In this document: piece by piece, positions 54,652 through 64,000 of the stretch | Layout: every line of letters starts with the position of its first letter | Numbering within the stretch: the first letter of the stretch is position 1 | Assembly (NCBI GenBank): GCA_026416715.1 | Contig: JAOAEQ010000011.1 | Location: 30,951-94,950, forward strand | Source of the DNA: a bacterium | GTDB taxonomy: Bacteria; UBP4; UBA4092; JAOAEQ01 | Length of the DNA stretch: 64,000 bases | Reading direction: 5' to 3' | Notes under the pieces: model-generated | Databases searched by the model: none | What the model was told of the DNA's origin: nothing | The model's input: only the letters and a program-made list of their open reading frames with translations | Translations under genes and position numbers: made by a program

Positions 54652-55299
54652 ATGAAAAAGAAAAAGGGATTATTTATATCGTTAGAAGGCGGCGAAGGTA
54701 GTGGTAAATCAACGCAAGTACGATTACTTAAAAACTATTTGCAGCGAAGAGGATATCAGGTTATCGCTACTTTAGAACCAGGTGGCACAGTCATCGGGAA
54801 TCAAATTCGCAGAATACTCTTATCGCCAAGCAACAATACTATGGTTCCCTTAACTGAACTGTTCTTATATTTAGCGAGTCGAGCGCAAATTGTTCAGGAG
54901 ATTATAAAACCCGCATTGTATCAAGGAAAAATAGTTATCTGTGACCGGTATGCTGATTCTTCTGTAGCATATCAAGGTGTAGCACGAAAGTTAGGTATCG
55001 AATTCGTCCAACAATTAAATAGAATAGCAACAGATAACTTACAGCCCGATATAACTTTTTTCTTAGATATCGAACCAAAATTAGGATTAGCTAGAAAAAT
55101 ACGCCATTCTTATGGACACGTAGACCGGTTGGAAAAAGAATTGCTCGCTTTTCACCGTTTAGTAAGAAAAGGATATATCAAATTGGCTAAAAATGAGCCG
55201 GCCAGGATAAAAGTTATCTCGGTTACGCAAAACTTAACCCCCAAGGATATTTTTCAACTAATGAAACGAGAGCTCGATATCCTGTTGGGTGAAACATAA
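54652..55299 (+). CDS. tmk: Thymidylate kinase
   Basis: The 215-residue enzyme phosphorylates dTMP to dTDP. It has the P-loop SLEGGEGSGKSTQ, LEPGGTVIGNQIR, the DRYADSSVAYQG motif and a lid region. The usual TREPGGT is changed to TLEPGGT, replacing the conserved Arg by Leu, which is unusual. The ATG at 54652 was chosen over 54607, since upstream residues overlap the terminator. No ribosome site is seen, so it may be near-leaderless. Confidence 0.93.
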   Translation: MKKKKGLFISLEGGEGSGKSTQVRLLKNYLQRRGYQVIATLEPGGTVIGNQIRRILLSPSNNTMVPLTELFLYLASRAQIVQEIIKPALYQGKIVICDRYADSSVAYQGVARKLGIEFVQQLNRIATDNLQPDITFFLDIEPKLGLARKIRHSYGHVDRLEKELLAFHRLVRKGYIKLAKNEPARIKVISVTQNLTPKDIFQLMKRELDILLGET

Positions 55300-55315
55300 C
55301 CATCAAATGGAATTA

Positions 55316-55711
55316 CTACTTTTCTTTATTTTTCTTCAGGTTAATTAACGCTTCTACACGGCGCAGCAGATCCATAGGTTCAAATGGTTTGGAAACGTAA
55401 TCATCGACTCCTACCTTCTCTTTCCAGTATTCATCAGGTTTTTCGGAATATTTGGTTGCTGCGGTTAGCATTAATACCGGTACATCTTTGGTACTATTTT
55501 CTGCCCGCAACGCGTTTAGCACCTGGATTCCGCTCATTTTCGGCATCATCAAATCAAGAACAATTACGTCCGGTTTACGTCTTTTTGCTGACGCGAGCGC
55601 TTGTTTTCCATCATAAGCCAATTCAACTTCAAATGCTTTCGATTCCAGTGTAACTTTTATAACCTGAGCAATATCTCTATCGTCATCAACTACAAGAATA
55701 TATTCTGGCAA
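55316..55711 (-). CDS. Single-domain response regulator (TTG start)
   Basis: The 131-residue protein is a CheY-like receiver: acidic VDDDRD, phospho-Asp in VIVLDLMMPKMSG, Thr in MLTAATKYSEKP and Lys in VSKPFEPMDL. The first codon is TTG (55711), supported by AAGGAGG 8 bases before it. It ends the leftward tat-DUF3307 run and converges with tmk, 16 bases apart with no terminator between. No kinase is nearby. Confidence 0.9.
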   Translation of the reverse strand: MPEYILVVDDDRDIAQVIKVTLESKAFEVELAYDGKQALASAKRRKPDVIVLDLMMPKMSGIQVLNALRAENSTKDVPVLMLTAATKYSEKPDEYWKEKVGVDDYVSKPFEPMDLLRRVEALINLKKNKEK

Positions 55712-55736
55712 AGTTCAGTCCTCCTTAATAAATAAA

Positions 55737-56480
55737 TTACGTTATTGTTCCTGGTATAAAGCGCAACAAGATTCCAACTGAAGTGGCTACAACCGCATTC
55801 GTTATTAACGCAAAAATTGTTGGCCCTTGGTCGCGCTCACTTTTCCGCAATGAAAATAAATACCATTGTGATATTGGAACTAATGGGATAATAAGAAAGA
55901 AGTATCCTTTCAACCATGCAAATGTCGTAATTAATAATCCTCCAAAAATAGTATAATATTTTTCTGCTGTTGTCAAAAAACCGCGTTCATTTCGTGAAGG
56001 GAAAAACATTTTTTCTAAATAGTAAACCAAAAAAGCTCCGCCAAAAGATGCAAACAGATATCCGATCAAAATAAGAACAATTTGATTATCCTGATATAAA
56101 AAAGAAATAGAATTTAACGATGGCGGAAGATTAAGCCGGAATGTTTCATCTAAATCTATCAAGAGTACTAAACTTAATAAACCGATATGGGCAAGTTGAT
56201 CGCCAACAAATATTCCAAGATTATCAACCTGATATTTCCGAGATAGATTAATTTTAAATTTATCTAATACATAATGCGAAATAAAAAGAAAAAATAGAAA
56301 CACCCAAAATTGCCATTCACTCCACCATGGAATTAATAATACTGTCGCAACGAGAAAAAAAATAAAAGAATGTAACCAAATCCCCGTGGTTTTCATTATT
56401 TTAAGCCGATAAATCACATCAAATTGTAGTGGAAATTCGGCAATCAAATGCGCTAGCAATAATCTCCAAAAAACGTACAT
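55737..56480 (-). CDS. DUF3307 family membrane protein
   Basis: The 247-residue protein has about six to seven membrane segments and opens VFWRLLLAHLIAEFPLQFDVIYRLK, with WLHSFIFFLV next, the DUF3307 pattern. The ATG at 56480 was chosen over an upstream start inside tatC. Function of the family is unknown. It starts 4 bases after tatC's stop, so the two are coupled. Confidence 0.75.
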   Translation of the reverse strand: MYVFWRLLLAHLIAEFPLQFDVIYRLKIMKTTGIWLHSFIFFLVATVLLIPWWSEWQFWVFLFFLFISHYVLDKFKINLSRKYQVDNLGIFVGDQLAHIGLLSLVLLIDLDETFRLNLPPSLNSISFLYQDNQIVLILIGYLFASFGGAFLVYYLEKMFFPSRNERGFLTTAEKYYTIFGGLLITTFAWLKGYFFLIIPLVPISQWYLFSLRKSERDQGPTIFALITNAVVATSVGILLRFIPGTIT

Positions 56481-56484
56481 TGTA

Positions 56485-57237
56485 TTATCTCTTTTCGATG
56501 ATTGCAATTAACCAAACCGATATTTCAAACAACAGATAAAGCGGAATTATCAAAAATATTGAAGTCCAAAGTTCACTACCAGGAGTAATAATACATGCTA
56601 ATATCGCAGCTAAAAGAATAGCATATCGTCGATTTCTGGATAGTTGCGCTGATGTAACCAAACCAATTTTAGAAAGACCAATTAATATTAGCGGTGTTTC
56701 AAATACTATTCCCATTGCGACTAAAATGATAATTACAAACGATATATATTCTTCAATACCGATTAAAGGTTGCATTATTGGAGTAGCGTATTGTAATAAA
56801 ATCGGCACTCCAATTGGGATAATCCAAAAATATGCTATCGCTACTCCCACTAAAAAACAAAGTATAGCAAACGAAAATAAAATTCGAACAACTTTTTTTT
56901 CGTTACGTTTCAATGCGGGTTCAATGAACATCCATAATTGATACAATATATACGGACTTGCAATAATAATACCGGCTCCGGAAGATACTTTAAGCCGAAT
57001 ATTGAACGGGGTAAGAATCGATCCATAATAGGTTACTTTAATACTATTTTTACATGGTGCAAATAAAATATCTATTAATCTGTCGGAATAGAAAAAGGAT
57101 ATGACCGTTGCTATGAGAAAACCAATTAAACAATTGATAATACGCTTTCGCAGTTCTTCAAGATGTTCAATAAAAGTTAACCGTTTTTCTTCAACTAATT
57201 CGTTTTCTTCATCAGAAAAATCCTCAAAATCATTCAT
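56485..57237 (-). CDS. tatC: Sec-independent protein translocase TatC
   Basis: The 250-residue protein has six membrane helices and the marks LTFIEHLEELRKRI at the N-terminal cytoplasmic face and FVIIILVAMGIVFETPLIL in the middle. It is the twin-arginine signal receptor. It lies 42 bases after tatA and is coupled to DUF3307. Confidence 0.96.
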   Translation of the reverse strand: MNDFEDFSDEENELVEEKRLTFIEHLEELRKRIINCLIGFLIATVISFFYSDRLIDILFAPCKNSIKVTYYGSILTPFNIRLKVSSGAGIIIASPYILYQLWMFIEPALKRNEKKVVRILFSFAILCFLVGVAIAYFWIIPIGVPILLQYATPIMQPLIGIEEYISFVIIILVAMGIVFETPLILIGLSKIGLVTSAQLSRNRRYAILLAAILACIITPGSELWTSIFLIIPLYLLFEISVWLIAIIEKR

Positions 57238-57279
57238 ACCGACTGCCCTATTATAAGATTATAGTTATCAAATAAGGGG

Positions 57280-57498
57280 TTATCCGGATAACTGATTTAC
57301 ATCATCCTTCTTCACCGCATCACTTTTTTCGCTCTTAACTTTCTCATTTTCTTCTGCATCGCCTAACCCTTTCATGCTGTCCTTAAATTCTTTGATACTA
57401 CTTCCAAGTGCACGACCAATCTTGGGAAGATTTTTGGGACCGAAGACCAATAATGCTATCACCAGAACTATAATCCATTCTGCACCTTGAGGTAACAT
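57280..57498 (-). CDS. tatA: Sec-independent translocase TatA/E
   Basis: The 72-residue product has one membrane helix (about 8-20), the FGPKNLPKIGRALGSSIKEFKDSMKG hinge and amphipathic helix, and an acidic/lysine-rich tail. It forms the Tat pore with TatC. No separate TatB gene is in the window, so a minimal TatAC system is likely. No ribosome site precedes the ATG; an AAGGAG lies far upstream beyond an inverted repeat. Confidence 0.93.
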   Translation of the reverse strand: MLPQGAEWIIVLVIALLVFGPKNLPKIGRALGSSIKEFKDSMKGLGDAEENEKVKSEKSDAVKKDDVNQLSG

Positions 57499-57811
57499 AT
57501 CGCAGTTCTAGATTGCAAATTCCAAATTGATACTTTAAAAATCGCCAATTCGTAATTTGCAATCGTGGTTCTCCTTTCTTAAGGATATATTTTGACTTAT
57601 GATGGTAAATATACTAATTCAATATAGCATAATTTATAATAAAATCTAAAGTATAATTGATACAATTTGAATCTTATGATTGATTATTCTCAAGTTAACT
57701 CTGTCATATTGACGAATATTAATTGTGCATTTTAAGCTGAAAATAAAGTAATTCAAGATTTATACACCTTAAATTTATTTACACTTTATTTCTGGTTATA
57801 TAACGGTTTTG
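57499..57811 (-). repeat. Spacer with imperfect inverted repeat upstream of tatA
   Basis: Arms 57511-57529 and 57546-57564 match at 17 of 19 positions as inverted copies and start 13 bases before tatA. AAGGAG lies beyond the outer arm (about 57573-57578), so the hairpin sits between it and the ATG. The rest, between wecB's end and here, is AT-rich and featureless. Confidence 0.5.
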
Positions 57812-58972
57812 TTATATTATAGGCTGTTGAAACTCTCTTGGTAATGATTTACGATACCCAAATTGATTGAGAATAATATGAATGATCCGTTTTCCTGCTT
57901 TTCCGTCACCATATAAAGGAATCTTTTGTGCCATAGTCCGATATGTCGCTTTATCATCAAGTAGATGTTGGGTTTCTGTAATTACCTTTTCTGTTTCAGT
58001 GCCAATAACCTTAACAATTCCTGCCTTGACTGCTTCAGGCCGTTCGGTCACTTCCCGTAATAATAATACAGGCTTACCGAGTATTGGCGCTTCCTCCTGA
58101 ATTCCTCCAGAATCAGTTAAAATCAAATATGATTGATTAAGTAACCAGATAAAATCTGCATAATTAGTTGCTTTAAAAAGATGGATACGTTCTTCCCTAG
58201 CTAATATTTTATCTACTGTTTTCTGAACAACTGGATTTAAATGATATGGAAATACTATTTCTACGTCCTTATTTCGCTTTGCGATTTCAATGAGCCCAGT
58301 ACATACATTTTGTAACGGTTTACCCCAGTTTTCTCGCCGATGCATTTCAACTAAAATAATTCTGCGCTGCCAATTGATTGTCTTAATTTCAGGAATCGTC
58401 GGTCTTATACTCTGTTTTGCAAACTTTAACACAGCATCAATACCGGTATTGCCAGTAATATAAATTTTTTCGGGGTTAACTCCTTCATTGATCAAATATT
58501 GTTTAGCAAGTTCAGTAGGCGCAAAATGCCAATCTGCTAGTTTACCTATGAGAATCCGATTCATCTCTTCTGGAAAAGGATTGTATTTATGAAAACTACG
58601 TAGTCCTGCTTCTATATGTCCGATAGGAATTCGATGATAAAATGCAGTTAATGCACCAGAAAATGCTGTCGTAGTATCACCTTGAACAAGGACAATATCC
58701 GGATTGACTATATCCATAATTCGAGTTAGTTTTTTTACAGCAAGAGTTGTAATGTGCGTTAACGTTTGCTTCGATTGCATAATATTACAATCGAACTGTG
58801 GTTTGATGTTGAATAACTTAAATACAGTATCAACCAACTCTCGATGTTGCGCGGTCGTAACAACAATTGGTTTAAAATACTTTGTATTTTGGTTTAACTC
58901 TTCAATAACAGATACGAGTTTAATTGCTTCCGGTCTAGTCCCAATAATTACCATAACCTTAAGTCTATGCAT
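57812..58972 (-). CDS. wecB: UDP-N-acetylglucosamine 2-epimerase
   Basis: The 386-residue enzyme interconverts UDP-GlcNAc and UDP-ManNAc. It has VMVIIGTRPEAIKLVSVI, VQGDTTTAFSGAL, GHIEAGLRS, ITGNTGIDAV, EMHRRENWG and LTDSGGIQEEAP, with normal length for the non-hydrolysing bacterial type. UDP-ManNAc feeds surface polysaccharides. No glycosyltransferase is adjacent. No clear ribosome site; ATG 58954 is an alternative start. Confidence 0.95.
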   Translation of the reverse strand: MHRLKVMVIIGTRPEAIKLVSVIEELNQNTKYFKPIVVTTAQHRELVDTVFKLFNIKPQFDCNIMQSKQTLTHITTLAVKKLTRIMDIVNPDIVLVQGDTTTAFSGALTAFYHRIPIGHIEAGLRSFHKYNPFPEEMNRILIGKLADWHFAPTELAKQYLINEGVNPEKIYITGNTGIDAVLKFAKQSIRPTIPEIKTINWQRRIILVEMHRRENWGKPLQNVCTGLIEIAKRNKDVEIVFPYHLNPVVQKTVDKILAREERIHLFKATNYADFIWLLNQSYLILTDSGGIQEEAPILGKPVLLLREVTERPEAVKAGIVKVIGTETEKVITETQHLLDDKATYRTMAQKIPLYGDGKAGKRIIHIILNQFGYRKSLPREFQQPII

Positions 58973-59251
58973 ATTTCTATTTAATAGGAAAAAATTATCC
59001 GCTTCGGAATATAAATTTTTGTGTTATAATATAGAATAATTATATTATACATTTACCTCTTAAGGGCGAATTTATTGATTTAGATTTATACTTTCGAAAC
59101 TATCAACCAACTCAGCTCGTTATTACAATTATTATTGGTTAGATACAATTGCAACCCAAATAAGACCTATCGTTATAGTATTCGGTAAAATGATGTTTTG
59201 GTAGTATATATTACTTATACCTAATTTTAATCAAAGGAGATATTAAAAAGT

Positions 59252-60541
59252 ATGGCAAAAATTGCCACATTAATTCTAGATAATAGAAGAATTGAGTTAC
59301 CAATTATCATAGGTACGGAAGGAGAAGTCGGTATAGATATTTCTCAGTTACGTGCACAAACTGGCGCTATAACACTTGACCCTAGTTTTGCCAATACCGG
59401 CAGTTGTAAAAGTGCAATAACATTTATCGATGGAGAAAAAGGAATACTTAGATATCGCGGTATTCCAATTGAGCAATTCGACCGAGAAAATCCGAATTTT
59501 ATTGAGGTCTGCTGGTTACTTATTTTCGGTCGACTGCCGAAAAAAGATGAACTAGCGCGATTTAGTAATCTTCTAACCAATAATGCGCATCTAAATGAAG
59601 GAATGAAACATCATTTTGAAGGATTCCCCGTTAATGCAGCACCAATGGCAATTTTATCTGCTATGATAAATGCACTCTCTTGTTATGAACCGCAAACATA
59701 CCAGATTCCTTCTGATGAAACGTTTGAGGAAGCAGCTGCTGAACTAATTAGTAAAGTGCGAACAATAGCTGCGTTTTCGTATCGGCATTCGCAAGGATTA
59801 CCCTATATCTACCCCGATCCGAAACGGCGATATGCTGCAAACTTTTTACATATGATGTTTTCGATGCCCTATGCTGAATATGAAGTTGATCCGGATATAG
59901 AAGATGCCTTAAATCTGATTCTGATTTTACATGCAGACCATGAACAGAATTGTAGCACGACTACAGTTCGTGTTGTAGGTTCAAGTCAAGCAAATTTATT
60001 TGCTTCATGTGCTGCGGGTGTTTGTGCACTCTGGGGACCGTTACACGGCGGTGCAAATGTTGAGGTACTAGAAATGTTAGCGAAAATCCATAAGGGTAAT
60101 CTTACACCGGAAGATTGTATCAGACTTGCTAAAGATAAGAATAGTGGATTTAAATTGATGGGATTTGGTCATCGGGTATATAAGAATTTTGATCCCCGGG
60201 CCCAAATTCTTAAGAAAGTGTGCGATCGTGTATTAAAAAAACTTAATAAAAAAGACCCGTTATTAGATATCGCTATGAAATTGGAAGAGCTAGCTTTGAA
60301 AGACCAGTATTTTATTGACCGTAAGTTATATCCGAATGTAGATTTTTATAGCGGGATTATCATGAAAGCAATTGGTATCCCGGTAAATATGTTTACGGTT
60401 ATGTTTGCAATCGGTCGAATGCCGGGTTGGATTGCACAATGGAAAGAGCAACATGATAAATCCGGTGGACGAATCGTTCGTCCTCGCCAGATTTATATCG
60501 GAAATCAAAAAACTGATTATATTCCGATTAATGATCGTTAA
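59252..60541 (+). CDS. gltA: Citrate synthase
   Basis: The 429-residue enzyme condenses acetyl-CoA and oxaloacetate. Active-site elements are LHADHEQNCSTTTVR, GPLHGGANVEVL, MGFGHRVYKNFDPRA and YPNVDFYSG. It is the longer type related to E. coli GltA, which is NADH-sensitive in some lineages. AAAGGAG lies 11 bases before the ATG. It heads gltA-acn-idh-kor, but a terminator separates it from acn. Confidence 0.97.
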   Translation: MAKIATLILDNRRIELPIIIGTEGEVGIDISQLRAQTGAITLDPSFANTGSCKSAITFIDGEKGILRYRGIPIEQFDRENPNFIEVCWLLIFGRLPKKDELARFSNLLTNNAHLNEGMKHHFEGFPVNAAPMAILSAMINALSCYEPQTYQIPSDETFEEAAAELISKVRTIAAFSYRHSQGLPYIYPDPKRRYAANFLHMMFSMPYAEYEVDPDIEDALNLILILHADHEQNCSTTTVRVVGSSQANLFASCAAGVCALWGPLHGGANVEVLEMLAKIHKGNLTPEDCIRLAKDKNSGFKLMGFGHRVYKNFDPRAQILKKVCDRVLKKLNKKDPLLDIAMKLEELALKDQYFIDRKLYPNVDFYSGIIMKAIGIPVNMFTVMFAIGRMPGWIAQWKEQHDKSGGRIVRPRQIYIGNQKTDYIPINDR

Positions 60542-60850
60542 AAACTATTTCAAATTATATTGATATTGAGTCAAGTAAATATTTTAATTGAGAAATAACT
60601 CAGTACATAACCGCACAAAAAGTGAATTTTAACTTTAGCGGTTTTTTATGATTTAAAACGATAAAACATTTAAAGCTTAAAAACCAATTATAATATTGAA
60701 ACGAATTCAACATTTATTATTTTTTACATTATATTCGTAAAAATAACCATCTATCAGCGATTATTATAAGCATACACCTGCAAAAATATATTAGGTCTAG
60801 ACTGAATTTATTATTAATATAGATTAAGTTTAAAGATATATATCAGTTTT
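60542..60850 (+). terminator. Spacer with terminator between gltA and the aconitase gene
   Basis: The 309-base spacer contains a hairpin with outer stem AACCGC (60609-60614) pairing GCGGTT (60638-60643), an inner AAAGT/ACTTT stem, and a run of T's after it (to 60647). Beyond it the region is AT-rich with no clear promoter or gene. gltA is thus probably a separate transcript. Confidence 0.75.
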
Positions 60851-62776
60851 ATGGGAAAGAATCTATCACAAAAAATTATCTTAGCTCATCTAGTTGAAGG
60901 TGAATTAATTCCTGGTCAAGAGATAGCTATTCGCATTGATCAAACGTTAACACAAGATGCAACCGGTACCATGACGTCTCTCCAGTTTGAAGCCATGGGG
61001 ATTCCGCGGGTTAAAACCAAATTATCGGTCAGTTACGTTGACCATAATATGTTACAGATTGGCTTTGAAAATGCTGACGACCATTTATTTCTCCAAACTA
61101 TCGCAGCAAAATATGGAATCTATTTTTCGAAACCAGGAAACGGAATATGTCATCAGATTCATCTGGAACGATTCGGGATCCCAGGTCAAACGTTGCTTGG
61201 TTCTGATAGCCATACTCCGACTGCAGGAGGACTCTCAATGCTCGCAATTGGCGTAGGTGGACTTGATGTCGCAGTCGCCATGGCAGGAGGCGCGTATTAT
61301 TTTAATATGCCGAAAATTGTACAGATTGAATTGATTGGAAAACTTCAACCCTGGGTTTCTGCAAAAGATGTAATTTTAGAACTACTCCGTCGACTAACCG
61401 TTAAAGGGGGGATCGGAAAAATATTTGAGTATACTGGTCCTGGAATTAAATCGTTGACTGTCCCTGAACGAGCTACCATCACAAATATGGGCGCAGAATT
61501 AGGCGCAACGACATCAATATTTCCCTCAGATAAACAGACCCTAGCATTTTTAAAATCACAAAAACGTGAATCGAGTTGGCAAGAACTATTTCCTGACCAC
61601 GATGCAATTTATGATGAAACGATAGAACTAAATTTATCCGAAATTGAACCGTTAATTGCACAACCGCATAGTCCTGATAATGTTTGTAAAGTTAAAGATC
61701 TCGCTGGGAAAAAAATTAACCAGGTTTGTATCGGTAGTTGTACCAATTCTTCATATACCGATTTAACTCGAGTAGCTTTGATGTTGCGCGGGAAGAAAAT
61801 TCATCCAGACGTTAGTTTAACCATAAATCCTGGTTCAAAACAGGTTCTTGAAATGATTATACACAACGGTTCATTAGCTGATATAATTAGGTCAGGCGCT
61901 CGTTTATTAGAAAATTCTTGTGGACCATGCATTGGTATGGGTCAGGCTCCATCATCCGGTGCTGTTTCATTACGAACTTTCAACCGGAATTTTGAAGGAA
62001 GGTCAGGAACCGCAGATGCGCTGGTTTATTTATGTAGTCCAGAAACTGCAGCCGCTTCAGCATTAACTGGAGTAATTACTGATCCTCGAACGTTCGGAGC
62101 ACCCATTGAAGTGCATTTACCGAAAGAGTTTCTTATCGATGATTCGCTCATACTTGAACCGGCAAATGAACCGGATGCGGTAACGATTTTTCGCGGACCG
62201 AACATTCGTCCGTTACCAGTAAACTCTCCATTACCTGAATCATTGGAAGGAGAAATTATATTAAAAGTTGGCAATAATATTACCACTGACGATATTATGC
62301 CAGCCGGTGCCACAATTCTTTCGCTACGTTCAAATATTCCGGCTATTGCTGAACATGTGTATGAAAAAATTGATGCATCATTTGCGAAACGTGCAAAATC
62401 TGCTGGTATAGGTTTTATTGTTGGTGGTGAAAATTATGGACAAGGGTCGAGTCGCGAACATGCAGCATTAGCCCCGATGTACCTTGGTATTAAAGCGGTA
62501 TTTGCAAAATCATTCGCTCGGATTCATCGTGATAATTTGATCAATTTCGGAATTATCCCGCTAATATTTACCAATACAAAAGTAATTAATGAAATAAAAC
62601 AAGGTGACCGGTTAACAATCCCGAATATTCATACACAATTAAAATCCATGATGCCAATAACTGTCAAAAATGTGACGCAGAAAAGTGAATTTCAGGTCAT
62701 CCATGGATTAACACCACGACAGATAGATATTATTATTGCCGGTGGACTTTTAAATTATACCAAAGGGAAAAAGTAA
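60851..62776 (+). CDS. Aconitate hydratase
   Basis: The 641-residue protein isomerises citrate to isocitrate. It has [16 protein letters not shown], the [4Fe-4S] cysteines in [13 protein letters not shown] and [13 protein letters not shown], and a C-terminal swivel domain with [15 protein letters not shown]. At about 640 residues it belongs to the shorter aconitase type, not the 850-900-residue AcnA/AcnB. There is no clear ribosome site. idh follows 58 bases downstream. Confidence 0.93.
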   Translation: MGKNLSQKIILAHLVEGELIPGQEIAIRIDQTLTQDATGTMTSLQFEAMGIPRVKTKLSVSYVDHNMLQIGFENADDHLFLQTIAAKYGIYFSKPGNGICHQIHLERFGIPGQTLLGSDSHTPTAGGLSMLAIGVGGLDVAVAMAGGAYYFNMPKIVQIELIGKLQPWVSAKDVILELLRRLTVKGGIGKIFEYTGPGIKSLTVPERATITNMGAELGATTSIFPSDKQTLAFLKSQKRESSWQELFPDHDAIYDETIELNLSEIEPLIAQPHSPDNVCKVKDLAGKKINQVCIGSCTNSSYTDLTRVALMLRGKKIHPDVSLTINPGSKQVLEMIIHNGSLADIIRSGARLLENSCGPCIGMGQAPSSGAVSLRTFNRNFEGRSGTADALVYLCSPETAAASALTGVITDPRTFGAPIEVHLPKEFLIDDSLILEPANEPDAVTIFRGPNIRPLPVNSPLPESLEGEIILKVGNNITTDDIMPAGATILSLRSNIPAIAEHVYEKIDASFAKRAKSAGIGFIVGGENYGQGSSREHAALAPMYLGIKAVFAKSFARIHRDNLINFGIIPLIFTNTKVINEIKQGDRLTIPNIHTQLKSMMPITVKNVTQKSEFQVIHGLTPRQIDIIIAGGLLNYTKGKK

Positions 62777-62834
62777 ATTCAAAGTTAGAAATATTTTTTC
62801 GCACGATTCGATATTTGAATTTACTGGTAAAGTT

Positions 62835-63911
62835 ATGAGCTATCGAATTACAATGATTCCTGGAGACGGTACTGGTCCGGAATTAATGCACGCAACGAAA
62901 CGGGTTCTGGAAGCAACAGGAGTTAAATTCGATTGGGACATCCAAGAGGCAGGATTAGAAGCGATGAAAAAATATGGGACTCCGCTACCAGATGGAGTTC
63001 TGGAAAGTATCCGAAAAAATAAAATCGCTATTAAAGGACCAATTACGACACCTATTGGTACCGGATTTCGGAGTGTAAATGTTGCGATTCGGCAAGCGCT
63101 AGGACTTTACGCTTGCGTTCGACCGTGTAAACATTATCCTGGGGTGCGGAGCCGATACCAGAATGTAGACATAGTTGTAATTCGTGAAAATACCGAAGAT
63201 CTATATGCTGGAGTTGAGTTTGACCTGTACACTCCTGAAGCGAAACAAATTATTGCCCTGGGGAAAGGAAAAATTCGCGAAGATAGCGCAATTAGTATAA
63301 AACCGATTTCTATTACTGGGTCAAAACAAATTGTTCAATTTGCTTTTGATTTTGCGGTTGCCAATAATCGGAAAAAAGTCACTGCAGTTTGTAAAGCGAA
63401 TATTATGAAATTCACTGATGGGCTGTTTTATAAGGTAGCCCGTGAAATTGCTAGAGCGTATGAAGGTAAAATTGCGTACGAAGAAGTTCTAGTTGATAAT
63501 TTGTGTATGCAATTAGTTCAGAAACCGGAATTATACGATGTCCTTGTTTTACCCAATCTTTATGGTGATATTATTTCAGACCTCTGTGCAGGACTTGTTG
63601 GTGGATTAGGGGTGGCTCCGGGAGTGAATATTGGAATAGATACCGCGGTGTTTGAAGCGATTCACGGTTCAGCACCGAAATATACCGGACTAAACAAAGT
63701 TAATCCAACCGCATTGATATTATCTGGTTTTTTAATGTTACGTTATTTAGGGGAAATAGACGCAGCAAATCGTTTAGAGAATGCAGTAGCTGCTGTTATT
63801 GCAGAAGGAAAATCGGTTACCTATGATATGAAACCAGACCGTGACGATCCAAACGCGGTCGGAACAAGTGAAATGGCGGATGCGATAATTACAAAATTAT
63901 TAAAATTCTAA
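62835..63911 (+). CDS. Isocitrate dehydrogenase, NAD-dependent type
   Basis: The 358-residue protein belongs to the isocitrate/isopropylmalate dehydrogenase family. It has [11 protein letters not shown], the substrate helix [33 protein letters not shown] and [24 protein letters not shown]. The short length and the cofactor region fit the NAD-type enzyme, not the 400-residue NADP form. Location after aconitase argues for isocitrate rather than isopropylmalate or homoisocitrate. It lies 28 bases before kor. Confidence 0.88.
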   Translation: MSYRITMIPGDGTGPELMHATKRVLEATGVKFDWDIQEAGLEAMKKYGTPLPDGVLESIRKNKIAIKGPITTPIGTGFRSVNVAIRQALGLYACVRPCKHYPGVRSRYQNVDIVVIRENTEDLYAGVEFDLYTPEAKQIIALGKGKIREDSAISIKPISITGSKQIVQFAFDFAVANNRKKVTAVCKANIMKFTDGLFYKVAREIARAYEGKIAYEEVLVDNLCMQLVQKPELYDVLVLPNLYGDIISDLCAGLVGGLGVAPGVNIGIDTAVFEAIHGSAPKYTGLNKVNPTALILSGFLMLRYLGEIDAANRLENAVAAVIAEGKSVTYDMKPDRDDPNAVGTSEMADAIITKLLKF

Positions 63912-63939
63912 TTAAACCGGGACATTGAAACAATAACCA

Positions 63940-64000
63940 ATGGCAAAAGAAAAAAAATTTTTATCGGGAAATGAAGCGTGTGGTGAAGCCGCTGTAATGG
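63940..64000 (+). CDS. 2-oxoacid:ferredoxin oxidoreductase alpha subunit, first 20 residues
   Basis: An ATG at 63940 opens MAKEKKFLSGNEACGEAAVM, where FLSGNEAC is the typical start of KorA-type alpha subunits. The window ends here. Its place after citrate synthase, aconitase and isocitrate dehydrogenase points to 2-oxoglutarate as substrate, by inference. Confidence 0.7.
   Translation, partial: MAKEKKFLSGNEACGEAAVM

Noticed and set aside
1-64000. CRISPR arrays, insertion sequences, integrases, prophage or rRNA
   Set aside because: No spaced direct repeats, transposase or integrase proteins, or rRNA sequences were recognised.

Overview
The window is a stretch of chromosome from a Gram-negative bacterium of moderate-to-low GC. 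The envelope type is shown by an Omp85/BamA-type outer-membrane protein, another probable beta-barrel, a lipoprotein and a Tat translocase. Gene content is generalist: ribosomal proteins L21/L27, Obg, purine, proline and haem-type enzymes, and central carbon metabolism. No rRNA, phage, insertion sequence or CRISPR array was seen. I cannot name the phylum; the mix (pyruvate phosphate dikinase, a pared-down BamA, DUF1015, DUF4954, siroheme-decarboxylase-like protein, SelA) fits an uncultured anaerobic or facultative lineage. Shine-Dalgarno sites are strong for some genes (rplU, rpmA, purN, the corrinoid protein) and absent for many others.

Layout. 1-4.5 kb: a truncated LysM protein (minus) diverging from a BamA-like gene followed by two exported coiled-coil proteins. 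4.6-12.2 kb: an endonuclease III-family glycosylase, a two-GAF protein, a DUF1015 protein, ppdK with a possible attenuator leader, and a putative outer-membrane protein. 12.2-20.3 kb: a minus-strand run of an unusual GspE-type ATPase, CvpA, RecN, a peptide-type solute-binding protein, a membrane protein, TruA and PurN. 20.8-25.3 kb: an ABC-2 exporter module and an NtrC-type sigma-54 activator. 25.4-35.8 kb (minus): DUF885 peptidase-like protein, a class II glutamine amidotransferase interrupted by one TAG, UbiD, a lipoprotein with a possible NlpC/P60-like domain, GH116 and GH130 carbohydrate enzymes, and a glycerol-1-phosphate dehydrogenase-like protein. 36-38.2 kb: a PocR-AraC regulator and a corrinoid protein of odd base composition. 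38.3-45.1 kb: purC, a receiver protein, a soluble T2SSF-domain protein, a siroheme-decarboxylase-like protein, a UbiA-family enzyme, and rplU-rpmA-obgE-proB. 45.2-54.3 kb: an RRM protein with a long leader, an orphan solute-binding protein, selA, ackA, nagB, a DUF4954 protein and an unknown gene. 54.3-59 kb: tRNA-Val and tRNA-Asp, tmk, a receiver protein, DUF3307, tatC, tatA and wecB. 59.2-64 kb: gltA, an aconitase, an isocitrate dehydrogenase and the start of a 2-oxoacid:ferredoxin oxidoreductase alpha subunit.

How it fits together. Citrate synthase, aconitase, NAD-type isocitrate dehydrogenase and a ferredoxin-linked oxidoreductase make a TCA segment around 2-oxoglutarate. With PPDK and acetate kinase this suggests a metabolism tied to pyruvate, PEP, acetate and ferredoxin. 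GH116, GH130 and NagB point to use of beta-glycosides, mannosides and amino sugars. Recurrent regulatory architecture is the most notable non-coding feature: several metabolic or transport genes have a terminator-like hairpin in the leader, right after a promoter and with no upstream co-directional gene to terminate. I found no single clearly new system. The best leads are those leaders, the nonsense-interrupted amidotransferase, the GspE with a membrane/zinc-ribbon N-terminus alongside a soluble T2SSF protein, the compositionally mosaic corrinoid gene beside its PocR regulator, and the structured leader of the RRM gene.
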